Assembly (NCBI GenBank): GCA_029448655.1
Contig: JACCLO010000013.1
Location: 1,178,001-1,242,000 of the forward strand
Direction: 5' to 3'
DNA: 64,000 bases
From: Wolfiporia cocos
Taxonomy: Eukaryota; Basidiomycota; Agaricomycetes; Polyporales; Phaeolaceae
In this document: positions 24,036-36,661 of the stretch, one piece after another
Numbering within the stretch: position 1 is the first letter of the stretch
Layout of the letters: every line of letters starts with the position of its first letter
The notes under the pieces: generated by a model
What the model saw: only the letters and a program-made list of their open reading frames with translations
Told to the model about the DNA's origin: nothing
The model's database searches: none
Program-made: the position numbers and the translations under genes

Positions 24036-25571
24036 TTCATTTATTTCTGTTGATTTTTGCTAGCCTTTGCTACTCACGATATTTGTATCCTATACAATCG
24101 GCGTAATGATCTAAGCTGTAAAAATCAATTAGGAGGAAACAGGACTCTACTGCAGGGTGACAGTGGCCTCCACTTTTCCCTGATGGATGCATCAATATGA
24201 AGAATCATCTTTGGATGTGACAATGAAGGGATGTAGTCAATTGTAATGTGAGATGTTGGCATTGCTTATGGGAGTACTGCTTCAATTCAAATCAAACACC
24301 AAGCTTCTGTGGCTGTGCTGCATCTTTTGGCTGTTATCGGTATGAAGACGTACTAGCGCTGAATAAGTGCACTTTCCGTGTTTAAACATCTTCTTCGACG
24401 CTTGACATGTCCTCCCGCGGCATCACCTCACAAGCTGGTGCAAGATGATTCCTTCTCTCGTATTTATATTCAGATGATAAGGGCGACTCCGAATTACCCC
24501 TCCCTATAGCATGATCCCACAGAGAGATTACATGCTGGGAGCGTACCTTGAATCCGGACCCACGTTCATTTGTATATTGACATAGAAAGCGATGAGTTTC
24601 GAGAACTCATGTGTATTTGGTATGCATATCTGACAATCGATGACTGACGGTAATTCAGGAGTTGCCCTGCCCAACGCCTCGTGGAAGACAGTGCTGTGTG
24701 CGACTGTCATTGCGATATGACTGCACCGATTTCGAAGCAGGTGGAGTTATGCAGGTGAGAATAGTCAGAAGAGGATAAAGTCAGCACATACCTGACGAGT
24801 CCATAGAATTGCACCCAAGAAGAGAGGACCACTGTTCAGTGAACTTGCCAAATGCTGAACCGTTTGAGTGCCGCATCATACCCCGTGATCAGTAAACACA
24901 AGGAAGCTGCATCCTCTTTTACTACTTAACTCGGACGATCCAGGCGAGCAAGTCAGTGGTGAAACTTGGTCATTGTACGTTGCCAGGGGGCATATGTAGC
25001 ATGCCGCAGGTGTGGCGTAACTTCTAACACCTCGAGACAATGCGCCATGCATACGAAGGTAGCTGCGAGATATTAGTGATGCAATTTAAAAGCAGAGAGT
25101 GGCAGTAATTGAAGGTGCTACTTCGACTGCCAGCCATTCGTGAGATATCGCAACAAGCTGTGGTACAGATGTATGCGATTATGTTAGATCGATACAGTGA
25201 GTTATAACGCTCGTCCATGTTATACTTGGTGCTCAACACTGGTCACTAAGTACGACCCATTGACCACGAATTGTGCCACCAGGCTGGCCGCACATCGGGG
25301 TCCTTGCTTTGCTGAGCCTCAGACAAGACGACGAGAGGGCAAACTCTCCAAGGGGTTGGGCTACCGTCACGCATACTGGTCCTCAAGTCATGATAGTCGA
25401 AGACCTCTACCTCACATGCGGCAAGACATACAATGCGCTCTATCATCGAATGAATTAATGTAGATACGCGGTCGATTTTATACCAAGTTGACGACGGGCT
25501 GTTACGGACCGACTGAGATGAATAATGAATGCGTAGACTCGACATGGAGATCAGGCCACGGGCCAGGCACT
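24036..25571. other. Intergenic, nothing recognised
   Basis: No exon chain, repeat or RNA gene is apparent. Open frames on both strands are short and without recognisable motifs. Confidence 0.4.
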
Positions 25572-26371
25572 TCAAACCGCGTCGGTCATCGTCTCCGCCT
25601 GTCCATGCTCGCCTAGTACCATGATGCTCGGTCTCGACAATGCACGCTTTGGCAGTGGTTTGACTAGCCTTGGACTCGCGGAGAATCCATCATCAATGGA
25701 AATATCAGAGCTCGAATCGTCGCTGTCAGACATGTCTGAATCCGAGTCGGACGACGTATCCGAGGACGTATCCGAGCCCGAGGACGCCTGTGTGTGCTCG
25801 CCATCCCGCATATCCGCGTCGTAAGTATCAATACCGGACGTGTCATGCTTATCAAAGACACCTAATCCAAGGTTCTGCATCATGACAAAGTCAAGCGTGC
25901 CCGATCACAATTCTAGGAAAGAATACTCACCATCTCAATGTATTGCTTGCCGCCCTCGACGTTTTCAATGTCAACACTGTCAGGATCTGCTTGAGCGCGG
26001 CGAGAAATCTCTGCGTTCGAGACAGCTAGCTCTGGAAGGAATGCTTGCACACGAGACAGAACTACAACGTGGCCGGTAAACTTCCCGGGGAGCCAACAGA
26101 ATAGGAGGCTACACACGATCTGATGGGGGCTCAATCGCAAACATTGTTTTGTCTCCAAGCCTTTGAGGCTGGAATGCACTGAAAGGGGGATTCTGCGTCG
26201 TTGCATTCAACTTCCTGAAAGTCTCATCTGTTGCACGCGACTATTAGCGCTTTGTCCGCGTACAAAGGCATGGGACGTACGCATACGATGCAGTCTCTCT
26301 TCCTCATCTTCAGGCTCAAGCAAGTTTTGCGCGCGCTGCTTTCCTTTAAATGATTCAGGAGGTACATCCAT
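25572..26371 (-). CDS. NOPCHAP1-like protein (DUF4598)
   Basis: Four exons give a continuous frame: MDVPPESFKGKQRAQNLLEP, then HETFRKLNATTQNPPFSAFQ, then PPSDLLSRVQAFLPELAVSN (Asp codon split by the intron), then NLGLGVFD and an acidic serine-rich tail. The LLSRVQAFLPELA...DIENVEGGKQYIEMNLGLGVF block is the DUF4598 signature. By homology to human NOPCHAP1 it may act as a chaperone linking box C/D snoRNP protein NOP58 to the R2TP complex. The D/S-rich stretch around 25720-25800 is likely disordered. The ATG at 26371 has GACCATGG context. Confidence 0.8.
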
Positions 26372-27762
26372 GGTCTTAGTGCTGAGAAAGAATTGGAGCA
26401 AATTAGGAGATGCCACCAGGTGGTGGCAATGATTGTGCAGGAAAAAGCGCCGGTTGGTGCCGAGCGCTACTCCAAAGCACATCACGATCACGTGGCTCGT
26501 TCCACGCGTCGCGTCGCGCGGCGATGCACCGACAACAGCCTGCAACAGTTACTGTGGCCCTCAGTCTGTGTCACTCACCAGAAGCATCAATCGCACATAT
26601 AATACTCTCTCAGCTTTAAATGCCTCTAGCATAAGAGCCGACCGATACATGAATCCTGAGTGTGTTATCATCGAGCAGGGAATGCATACCGACTTCGATT
26701 GAACGCCGCTGAGATAATCTTGCGAATTATATATAGAACCAGCATTGGGCTAGTATAGCGTCCAAAGAAAGTGTAACAAACTTGATGCCGACAAATACAT
26801 ACTATATGAATGAGCTACGTCAACATGGACCACGGCATGCGTGACCGTCAAGCGCAACCGGCTAGCCTTCATGGGTCCTATTCTCTCCCGCCGCGCAATG
26901 TTGAGCGAGAGAGTATATGATAGTACAGCAGAGAGAGCTATCATAGCGCCTCATCTATCATCTGAAACAAACTCTAACTGAGATAGAAGCATGATGATGC
27001 GGTGAGCCTGGACCAGGGAATCCAAGCCGGAAATGTTGCGGGCTTTTACGTTCTTGCATCGTATATCTCTTCATTGTGCCTTGCTGCTGAGGTACGTTCC
27101 TCAGTTGTGGTGACGGGGCACTCTAAAGATTATTGGTATGGAGATGACACAACTTGTAGCTCGCTGCTCATACTCCTCACCCGGAAGCGGAGTACATTCG
27201 CACACATCTGAACCCAAAAGGTCGTACATGCCTATAACCTGCTGTCAGGGTGTCCACTTCGTGTGTGAGATCAGGCGAGTCTAGATACACCAGATGTTCG
27301 AGAGCTTGGCAAACGACTGCGACCAGGAGAATTGATCCATGCTCTTTGAACGAGGTCAACGATGGAGACACCAATCGGCTTGCGTTCCTCAAGAGCACTG
27401 ATGCCACAATGAGGAGTACAGGGCCCTGACGACGCACGCGTGGACGTGAGAAGTCGCGCATTCTAATTGGGCAAGCTACTGGATACAGCGATGGTGCAAG
27501 CGGCATCGGTTGTAGCCGCAATTTGTAGATCATACAACAGCAAGAGAATAATACCGAACGAAGGCCCAGAATCTGAATGATTGGAGCTCCCGCAACAGCG
27601 GTAAGTCCCATAACAAGTTGCCCATTGGAACGGGCGTTGCCCACGTTGTACATAGTAAGATAGCCAATGGCAAAGCAAGAGAGCGTTAAGGCAAAAATCG
27701 CGCTGCTTCAAGCAGCACACTACATCTCTGATCAGTAGCTTTCGCTCACACACTGTTCCCGT
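26372..27762. other. Intergenic with an unassigned minus-strand open frame
   Basis: A hydrophobic minus-strand frame (27653-27177) reads NARSNGQLVMGLTAVAGAP and could be an eroded membrane protein, but no family is recognised and no start is supported. Confidence 0.3.
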
Positions 27763-30046
27763 TCACCAGCCAAAAATCCTGACGACTCATCGTAAGAACG
27801 TGCATGACCATCAGAAGCAGATACGTACTCTTCATGCAGCTCAACGCCACCCACTGCTTTCTTCCTCCCGTTGTCAAGCCGGCGTACGGCGCGGCCGACC
27901 TCCTCGCCCAGAGCCAACGGGCCACACACACCGACCATGATGCCGGTCATGGCACTCTCGCCATTCCCGAAGCTAGTTACGCGGTCGACGACATTCTCGA
28001 TGATCTTGGTGACGCGCGGGCGGCCAGCAGAAAGTGAGAGCCCGGCAGGGAGGCGCTGAAGAGGCTTCAGCGCATCCTCGGACGTGACTGCGCGAGTATA
28101 GTGCACAGAGATACGGAATGTAGTCATGCAGGATTGAGCCTCCGCGAGTAGGGAAGTGAACAGCGGTAACATTGGCCAGAGGGACGCTGTAGGGAGGGAG
28201 ATTAGGTACCGGTATGTTACAATATCATAGAACGCACAAGGATCGGCGACGCTCCAGACGAGCTCAACGTGCCTCACGCGACTGGCGCCCTCGGACGACT
28301 TCTGCATCAGCTCTTGTATGGTTGAAAGCGCATATGTGATGCCGCTTCCGCCGGTAACAATTACCGCACCAGAATAGCTGTGAATAAGGGCGTGACCCGG
28401 CCCGCCTGCGTAACGTTTCAGTATTATTGTCAACATGAAACTCGGAAATACTTGCCGTACGGTCCATTGAGCACAACCTTGACGTTGCGGCCGACGCTCT
28501 CAGCCTCGTACTCGGTACGCTGCGCAACTTCGAAGAGCTTGTTCGTCCAATCACCCGCCTTCTTACACATCAAGACTAAGCCCTCCTCGCCACGGCTCTA
28601 CACGCCGACGTGAGGACGGAGCTCATCCAACAAATAAAATCGCGTACCTTGGCTACGCTGGCGATTGTGAAGGGGTGACTTTCTGCCCAGCCGGTGACGC
28701 CCATGCCAGTTGAAAGGACCTTGATGCGGACGTGCTGGCCCGCGCGCCATCCAGCGTTGACACTGGGGATCTCAATGCGAGTCATGCCAAGCTCCGGGAT
28801 GGGACGGAGATGCGCAGTAACGATGCGCGTCTGGATGAGGCGCACGAGGCGGTCAAATCCATAGAGAGCGGCGGCAATTTCGATGTACGGGATCGCCCAT
28901 GGCTCGTGATAGGCAGTCTGAAAGGAAGCTCATGAGACCCTGAAATGATATCAAGAAAACCTTCAGTCCTTACCGCAACAAGTACAACGACACCGGCAAT
29001 GCAGTGAGTGGCGAAGAACAGTTGGTAGCACGTCTGCCTGATAGGGGTCAACGAGAACAGGAACAAGATGTCCATTGCGCCCAAGGCGACGCAGCCCCAC
29101 TTGTGGTTAGTCTCCATGTGGGACGCGATGGTACCGTCCTGAGACCATTTCGCAACTGCATTGTCATGAAGTTATCAGTGGTTGATTCCTGATCAGACTT
29201 ATCATTACTTACAGTACGCCAAGGCATGAGCATTGACGCAGAAGACAGCGACCCGTCCAGCGAAGCGGTGCAGGTAGTTCAGCTATTACAAGTCAGTTCA
29301 ACACCTGGACATGCTATGACTTGGACACGAAATACCTTCTCGTAGCCCTTGCCAATAAGAGCTCCAAAGACAGTGTTCTTGGACGCCATGATGTAGATAA
29401 CAGGCAACTGGCTGACCGCAACGTATCCGAGTCTGGCGGGAGCCATGAAGAGGTTGACGTCGATGAGAGCGGAAGCCATCAACAACGCCAGATACGCCAG
29501 TAGAAGAATCGCCTTGCCAACGGAGTAGCCAGGGCGAATCTTCATCGACAAAACAGAGCTGGCTACCGGGAACAAAGAGGACCAAGCGGGCATGTATGCG
29601 GGCGGATTCTTGGGCTCGCCCATCGACATGCTCGGCATGTCGATCACATCGTCAAACTGACTCGAGGACACCTCAGTAATAGCGACACCGGCCTGTTTCT
29701 CTATGTCCGGGCTGCTCGAGTCAGAGCTGATGCCTGTCTTGGGGTCCAGTTGGAAAGGGCGAGTGAAGCGCGGAGGCCCCTGAATCTTCACAGAGTGGAA
29801 GAAACATCCGGCAAACCACTCGGAAAGGCGAGCGAAGCGCGCAATTGCTCTGGGCAACGCGAGAAGAACGAAAAGGCCGGCGAAACAGAGAAGCCCGACG
29901 TCAACGTCGAAGAAGTACGTAGTCGCATCCAAAGTCGGTTCTGCAGCAGCGGCCGAAGCTGTCTTGGACGCAGTAGTGCTGGTTGCGTTTGCAGCTGCTT
30001 TCGCAGCAGCTCCGGTCGCGTTTGCAGCTGTGGCGAGGAAAGACAT
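27763..30046 (-). CDS. Ferric reductase-like transmembrane flavocytochrome
   Basis: Predicted plasma-membrane metalloreductase passing electrons from NAD(P)H via FAD and two haems to Fe(III) or Cu(II). The N-terminus MSFLATAANATG is Ala/Thr-rich; hydrophobic segments follow, then LHRFAGRVAVFCVNAHALAY and FFATHCIAGVVVLVA with likely haem-ligand histidines. FAD site: ESHPFTIASV near 28670. NADPH site: VVLNGPYG near 28470, then VTGGSGITYALSTI and, near the C-terminus, VGVCGP. The last intron (donor GTACGTATC) joins LHEE to IFGW and the stop at 27765-27763, the canonical ending of this family. Start at 30046 is followed by a long open first exon. A second, distinct member lies at 52416-54796. Confidence 0.85.
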
Positions 30047-31657
30047 TCTGAAAGAGTGTGTCGAAAGAAAATAGGGGAAGAGAAGGTGTTAACAAAGTAG
30101 ACAAAAGGTGAATACGAAAAGTGCGAGGACCCTGCCAGCAAGGACCAGTGGCTCTGCCTATGCACAACGGGGTTTGAGAGATACATCGAGACCAAGCCTG
30201 GCCTCATATAAAGCTGCATCGGAATCTCTTAATCAAATCTGATGCCTAAGATGGTTAATTACACGCACCGGGATGCGCTAACGACGGTAACGATCGTGGG
30301 TGACCATAGCTAATCGGGAACCTGTGCTGTTATTATTAGGTCCCACGACGACGGAGCGCCAAGCAACAGATAGTTACCACTCACTACCCAATCAGACGAC
30401 TCCGTTAGTCGTGTGTTTCTCGCGACACAGCGCCGCCGGATTGCCACATAAGGGAAGAAAAGCTCACAGTTTGACATTATACGCGTGCTGAAGGCGTCGC
30501 AAGAGCAAGACTGAACACGCCGTCGAGTCTTGTTGAGCGGGAATTGCGATCTTGGCGTTGCGATGTCTAAAACCACGACACAACGTGTAGGTCATAACGC
30601 CAATGGGACAAATCAACTCAAGCTCAGCATGCTCTTCTGCGGAGCATGTTTGCTCGTCTGTGCTGCGGCACCGATAATGGAAATTTTCCAACTGCTTTGA
30701 TGGTCGCTATGAGTGCGTGCGCTACTGAGTCAGCAGTCATGCCAGTGTTGTGTGGCCAGGATCATCCGGAGGCTAGATGGCGCTCGATTCCAGTGATGCA
30801 CTGTTAGTGGTCGACCGCAGTAGTGGCAATCCCTGGTGACCAACCTGAGTACGGCCGCATGCATCGCTGAGATTCTTGCAACCTCTTCATGCTTGACACA
30901 CCGGCCGTGGACTTGCGGAAGAGCAGCAGACTCAGAATGATCTCGCTGTGTGAGCGAGCTTGTCAAAACCACCAGGCGTGAAACAAATGCACATCAGCAA
31001 AACAATCATTTCTTGTGACATCTGACAGATTCCCAACACCGACACAGTTTGCCGAGTAGTACACCAGACAAGACGCTCTCGCTCGAAACCGGAACAGCTA
31101 CAGTCAAACTCGGACGTAACATACGCAAGGGGATCGTGGCAATGACCCCGAGTAGCTCAAGTGGCGCCCAAACGCCGACGTCTGTGCATAACAATTGTGG
31201 ACATCTACGGTTTCACGTCGGCTTCATGCTAGGTCGTTGCTGACATATCGAGCTGCTGTCGGCATGAGCACATGAACGGCCACCGAGCTCCACGGCCTGC
31301 GAACGGAAGACACACCCTGTCCCCGATACCAAAGAAATGTACTCCTTAGTGGCCAGCTACAGTAGCATGTGCTCTCCTTGGCACGCTGTATGCTGAGCAA
31401 TCCAATCCCAAACATCAAGTATTAACATGCAGGTGCTCGTCCATCGCTAATCCACGTGAATGCGTGGAGCATGTATCGTCAAGGTAGCACTGCGGAAGGT
31501 CTTGGCCATCACCGGAGCCAGAAAACTTCAGGTCGACGGTCCAGCCTGTGAAGGGCATTCCCTGAGAGGTACATCACGAGCTGCAGCTGAGAGAGCAGAC
31601 CGCAACCGCGGTGATAAGAACCGTGACGAATCGCGTCCGATGTTCGGTTTCCATATC

Positions 31658-31672
31658 ACACGTGACGTCACG
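31658..31672. promoter_or_regulatory. Composite E-box/CRE site, copy 1
   Basis: ACACGTGACGTCACG fuses CACGTG (bHLH E-box) with TGACGTCA (palindromic bZIP/CREB site). It directly abuts the GA repeat. An identical 15-mer lies 221 bp away. Confidence 0.45.
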
Positions 31673-31693
31673 AGAGAGAGAGAGAGAGAGAGA
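31672..31693. repeat. (GA)n microsatellite
   Basis: A pure GA run of about 11 units follows the first E-box/CRE site. Confidence 0.9.
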
Positions 31694-31878
31694 CAACCAT
31701 TTATACCCCGCAGTCAGTATCCTATGTACATGTGCGGCAGCTAACTAGAGCCACGGTGAAAGTAAAGATTATCGTAGTAATGAGTAGGGTGGTGTGAGCG
31801 GTCGTACTTGTGTTAGGTATCGTAACGGAATGTCATGGTCGTTGCCTGTAATGGCAGTGATGTTGGCTTACCCTGGGT

Positions 31879-31893
31879 ACACGTGACGTCACG
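31879..31893. promoter_or_regulatory. Composite E-box/CRE site, copy 2
   Basis: Identical to the site at 31658, and 28 bases from the left end of the TA-flanked element. Confidence 0.45.
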
Positions 31894-31921
31894 CGCGGAG
31901 TGCTGCCACACATTACTGCTA

Positions 31922-32634
31922 AGATAGACCCAAGTCATACTCAATCACGTCACATGACCAAAATCTGTCACGCCGAGGCAAGTTTGACAGAGTGGGCAAC
32001 TTGCATTTGACATAACAATGGTCAAAGACCATTTGAGTAAAATCTAAAACCTGAGATCTCTTGCAAACACAAAGGTTGAGGATTCTCAGGTTTTCGATTT
32101 TTGATAAAGTGCATCAGTCCCTTCTTATGTGGCTATTTATGTGGCCGATCCGTCGAATTAGTCAGCATCGCACAATTTAGGAGGATGACATTATCCATCG
32201 AATATATGCCCAGACATACAGATTGTGTCTTCCAACATGTGGTCTCGAGAGACCATTGCTAAGAGCATACAATCCACAAAGCGAACATTCAAAGGTATGA
32301 TATACTGCCTCGTTATATTGTGAGTTAATTGTTGACGTTTACATAAATTCTATATGCGTTCGCAGATGTTTATGGATGCATACCGCAAGGGACTCTCTGG
32401 CTCCCAAGCAGCTTGGGCGGCGACCATGGTCGTAGAGTGACCCCAGAAGGTGTCTCGGCCAAGCTAGACAATGTAACATAGATTGAATCCTTTCATGCCC
32501 AGGACAGCACGTGTACTCTGTTTTTGTAATTTACATATCATGTAATAGACAAGTCCTGATCATGCCGGATTAGTCTGCGGCACGTGGATGTCACGGTGTG
32601 ACACCCCCTGGTTGAGTATGACTTGGGTCTATCT
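31922..32634 (+). mobile_element. TA-flanked 713 bp element with perfect inverted ends and QAAWA-motif ORF relic
   Basis: Ends are inverted repeats identical over 23 bases inside flanking TA dinucleotides (31920-31944 matches 32612-32636 in reverse complement, 25 bases including the TA). The left end is AGATAGACC and the right end GGTCTATCT. A plus-strand coding relic has an intron (donor GTATGATAT near 32297, acceptor TTCGCAG at 32365) followed by MFMDAYRKGLSGSQAAWAA. A frameshift near 32424 is needed to continue as HGRRVTPEGVSAKLDNVT to TAG 32479-32481. Ends, size and motif match the element at 7238-7926, so both belong to one family. No transposase is present; it is presumably mobilised in trans. 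Confidence 0.75.
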
Positions 32635-33840
32635 TACTTGATAGTACTGCGATACTACTATAAGCTGGCTGCGACTTCATGCATTCGTGCATTATGAGTT
32701 GCAGATAGATTGGCGCTGTCGCTGCCGTGTCATTGTAACATATGCGGAATGCAGCAGAAATCCAACGGCACCAACTTTCGGAGCTGTCCTTCAGGTTTTG
32801 CGGTGCAATACTTGCGTCTATGGACCCACTTCGTGTTCAGACAGTTCAAGCGAGTTCTCAGCCCATATAATTAGGCACTGCCTTCTCTATATCTGCGATG
32901 CTGGAAATATGTTGACGATGTAGAACGCATATATTACCTGGATCATATATGAGCCAAACCTCATTGAAACGATACTTCCACCTAAACATTCCATTCCATC
33001 CGCACATCAGTTTTGTCAACTGTCTGTGCTTCTAAACTTAATTGAACGTAAGTCGAGATCAATATCATATCATGATAGCTTCACCTCCCTCCCTCAGCGA
33101 TTCACGTCCTCTGTTTCCTGCCGATATAACAGATTCTGTACGCTTGCGCTCTTTGTGACCCGGTTTAATACATACCGATATCTGGACAACGGTGTCGTTG
33201 TCATGGGCTCCAACACGCAGTATTCAATGACTCGCCAATGTGCATCGACTACGACAGTAGCATTTGGACGTCTGTGAACGCCCCGGCCGGAAAGAAGGGT
33301 GTTTATGTAACTCAGCTCCTGGGGCTTCTGGCTATTACGATCATGTTCCGGAATCGAAGATCTTTGGTGCAAGTTGGCGTGGCGACGCAGATGTGCGAGC
33401 GGCGCCACTATGGCACGAGTCTGGCGCGCCCGAACAATCTGCGGAGGAAGGGTCCAAGAGCATGTGTAAGCTAGATGGTGGCATACTCGCTATCGGATTG
33501 TAGCATTATCAGACGATGGTCCCTTGGTCCCTGGCTTACGGAGGGTTGCTTTACTCTGCAGTTGAGGCGTTGCGCTCACATCGAGGCTCCCCGTGAGATC
33601 GCATGGGACTCGTCATATTCATGAACCACATGCGGTGATGGCTGGCAACGGCGGCATTAGTGAAAAGCCCGGAAGACCAGGGCACGGTCACCACAGGATC
33701 CACTACGAATGGATTACAACGAGCCTCGAATATATACGTATAGACCGTACGTACGGATGAGAAGACGTGTTCATAAAATATATGACTACCTAGATACAGC
33801 AGAGAGGGCAGGGATAGGATGGGTGAGTCTATCATATCAT
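32635..33840. other. Intergenic, nothing recognised
   Basis: Short open frames on both strands around 33030-33500 show no family motif. It includes the 3' flank of the zinc-finger gene. Confidence 0.4.
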
Positions 33841-35194
33841 CTAGGTATCAAATATTCCAAGCCAAGCTGTGGGTGGCGAACTAGCGACATACTCCCGCCA
33901 TGCGTCCTGCCATAGTACCATCTCATCTATAGGTGGCGCAAATTCATTTAGCTCCGCGTCAGTATAACCCCCATTTAAGCAGAGCCCTTCTATGAATTCC
34001 TCGATAGGGACATCATAGGAAGCTACTAACTCCACATCGAGAGACGGCGGCAGTTGCGCAGAATCTGCAGCAATGCCACTGGGAGTTGATATGGAGGTGG
34101 GGGGTTCGACTATATACGGCTGTAGTGAGGTTGCTGACACTGAAGGGGGAGTGCGGGGGCCGCAGCTTTGGTCCGAGACCCACGAGTCCTCGGAGCCTGA
34201 TGGACTGCACGACCGTGATAGTGAGGGTAAGCTGCACTCGCTGCAGTCGATGTATGAGGGCGCTGCAGAGTACGCGGGGGAAGGCGCGCACATGTCTAAA
34301 GGGGAGGGTGCGCTCGCGTAGTCAGGGGAGGGGAAGGGTGCGATGTAGGCTGGTGAAGAAACAGCCGACGGCAGGGAGACATCCGTGAATGATGGTGAAG
34401 CGAAGTCTGGGACGATACAAGGCGATAGAGAACGCGACCAGTGGTAGCACTCGCGGTAGCACTCGTAATCCGAGGATGATACAGGTGGCCATTCGGGAAC
34501 GGGGGGCTTCATGGCCGCGAGCGCGTCCAACGTCACCCGCGACGAGGATGCATAAGGCGTGAAGCGTTCCGTTTTCTGCTGAATATTTCGGCGAGCAGGA
34601 TCGCGAGCATTATGAGCCTTTTGCTCTGTCTCGTTTGGAATATCGGCTTCCGCCAGTGAAGTGATATCCTCTGTCTTCATGGCACTGGCTGCCAAGGCGG
34701 AATCCCGATGGTACTTTAAACGATGGCGTCTCAGGCTACTACGATTGTTCGCAGAGTAGTCGCAGCCCATCTCAGTGCATGAGTAGGGTCTGTGGTTAAA
34801 GCTGCAACAAAATTGATCAGACAGGAAGCACTATCGGTCAGATCGCCTACGTACTGTGTATATACGTGTTGCTCTAGATTACTCCTCTGGGAAGCAGAGA
34901 ACTGGCAGTGCGACAGTGGGCACATACTGTACAGCAAGAATTAAGATGAGCATCAATTCTCTGTTATAAACTCGAGTACGACATACAACCGTTTCGTCAC
35001 GTTGTGCGTGTCCACGTGACGGACAAGATCTGCCCGACGGCTGACGGTTTTGTTGCAAAACAAGCAGGTGCGGTCCTCGACGGGCTCGGCCTATCCGGTC
35101 GCAGAAGGAGCGCGTTAATGCATGCGTTGGGACGCCTGTCGCCGGGAGGCATACTGACCCTCTTGGACTTAATGGTATGTGAGCGTCTGGGCAT
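33841..35194 (-). CDS. Three-finger C2H2 zinc-finger transcription factor
   Basis: Four exons were joined by reading frame: a 36-nt first exon MPRRSHTIKSKR (35194-35159), an exon with finger 1 CLFCNKTVSRRADLVRHVDT then HN, an exon with finger 2 CPLSHCQFSASQRSNLEQHV then YTH, and a long last exon opening with finger 3 CTEMGCDYSANNRSSLRRHR then LKYH. Each finger keeps two Cys and two His with 12-residue spacing. The remaining ~280 residues are Ser/Pro/Tyr-rich and low-complexity, then end in an acidic segment (VPIEEFIEGLCLNG, DAELNEFAPPIDEM) that could be an activation domain. Predicted nuclear DNA-binding regulator; targets unknown. The first finger and its micro-exon are not obvious from long open frames. 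Confidence 0.85.
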
Positions 35195-36661
35195 TATGTG
35201 AGACGATCACGTAGGAGGGGGTGGGGAGCGGGAGGATGATATTAGGAGAGTCGGGGAGGAGAGCCGGGGTAGGGTAGCGGGCCGCAAGCTGCAGGACGTG
35301 AGAGGGGGGAGAGGGGGAGGAATACGTCCCGAGGTGAGGGCGAACACCGGGAGCGGGCTCGAGAGCAGGAGGGACGAGCCAAATCCCCCGAGCATGGGCC
35401 TGATTTATACGTAGCTGCATCGTGTTCGCGTTGAGGGGACTGTTTTTGAGTCCGCTATTTTGTCCAAAGACGGTAGCGGATTGGGAGTAGTAGGCGGCGA
35501 TTGCTTTTCTCCTCTTTTGGGAGCAAAGCCAAAGAGCATCAAATAATGAGGGAGAGGGCGGCCAAATAGTCACCAAACAATAGCCTTATCGAGTAATTTG
35601 ATTGTGGCAAGCTTTGGTGCTGTGTGTCCGCAAATAGACATTGATGTCCTGATGCGGAAGGACAGCGCTATTTGGTCAGCTTTGCTCAATGCAAACAAAT
35701 ACCATATGCAGTAGTTTGTGGGCGTACCAGGCGTCTGCCCGACCGATGGTCTATCAACATATCATTTCAGGCCATTACGAGGTGAGTTTGCGAGGGAATG
35801 CTCAAGCAAATGCTTTCACTAACATGCGACGCAGTTCTCGAGGGACATTGTTGAGGGAAAAGACCAGTTGAGGTCAAACCGATTTGTCAAAGTACGACAT
35901 TGCTTTCCTAATCAACAATTTTCAACTAACACTATATTCAACATTGTTACACTTACGCTGAGCTATAAAGGTCGTCGTACTCGAGAAGAGTATGGATGGT
36001 CCAACGTCGGTTTGACGCCAAACTCGCGAGGACTATCTGTGACATGCTAAACTGGATTGATGGGACTTGAGTTGGCCAAAGAACGAGTTCATGACCAGGC
36101 GGTTCGAGGATTCCTCTGAGTGGAGGATTGTTAAGTGCACTCGACGCAGAACTACGCGGCAGCGCGTATGGCTGAGCTGATATAGGGGCACCAACCCATT
36201 GAATGCCGAATCTACACTTCTCAATATTCCAACAGACGATATGGCACAACATTATTATTATCCACGTTGCATGCAAAGCTCATCACCTTGAGGAGTGTTT
36301 GGCCAAGCCTATGAGCGCAAAGATTGTCGGTAAGAAAGTCAAGACTGGCAGGCAGGCGCCTCTCGTATTGCGCATCATTTCCCGAGTTGGTTGCGCGGGC
36401 GTTTAAATAGGACGTACAATTTGCTCATGCGAGGATAGCTCAATGTTGACGACGACCACAGACTGCTTGAATGTATCCTTTCAAAGATCCAACGGCAAAG
36501 TTGTAGGCTTCGATTCCAGCAGGACTAGTTGGTATTGCAAAATGTACCTTACAATAGATGAACTTCTAAACCCCTCTACAGCGAGAATCTCTGAGCAACG
36601 CCAGCAGCCGGGAGCATAAGCACGCTCCCGAATCCGACACGAGCTGACCATCCGAAGATGA
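35195..36661. other. Intergenic, nothing recognised
   Basis: Bases 35215-35400 are purine-rich on the plus strand and form the zinc-finger gene promoter or 5' UTR. Nothing else is recognised up to the RKI1 stop. Confidence 0.4.

Larger units (their letters stand above)
30047..31921. other. Long non-coding upstream region
   Basis: No gene is supported. It contains the ferric reductase promoter and, farther left of the 31922 element, two copies of a composite E-box/CRE site and a GA microsatellite (annotated separately). Confidence 0.45.

Noticed and set aside
28080..28436. Ferric reductase at 27763-30046 as a broken gene
   Set aside because: Apparent frame breaks are resolved by short GT-AG introns, and the canonical C-terminus is restored by the last one.
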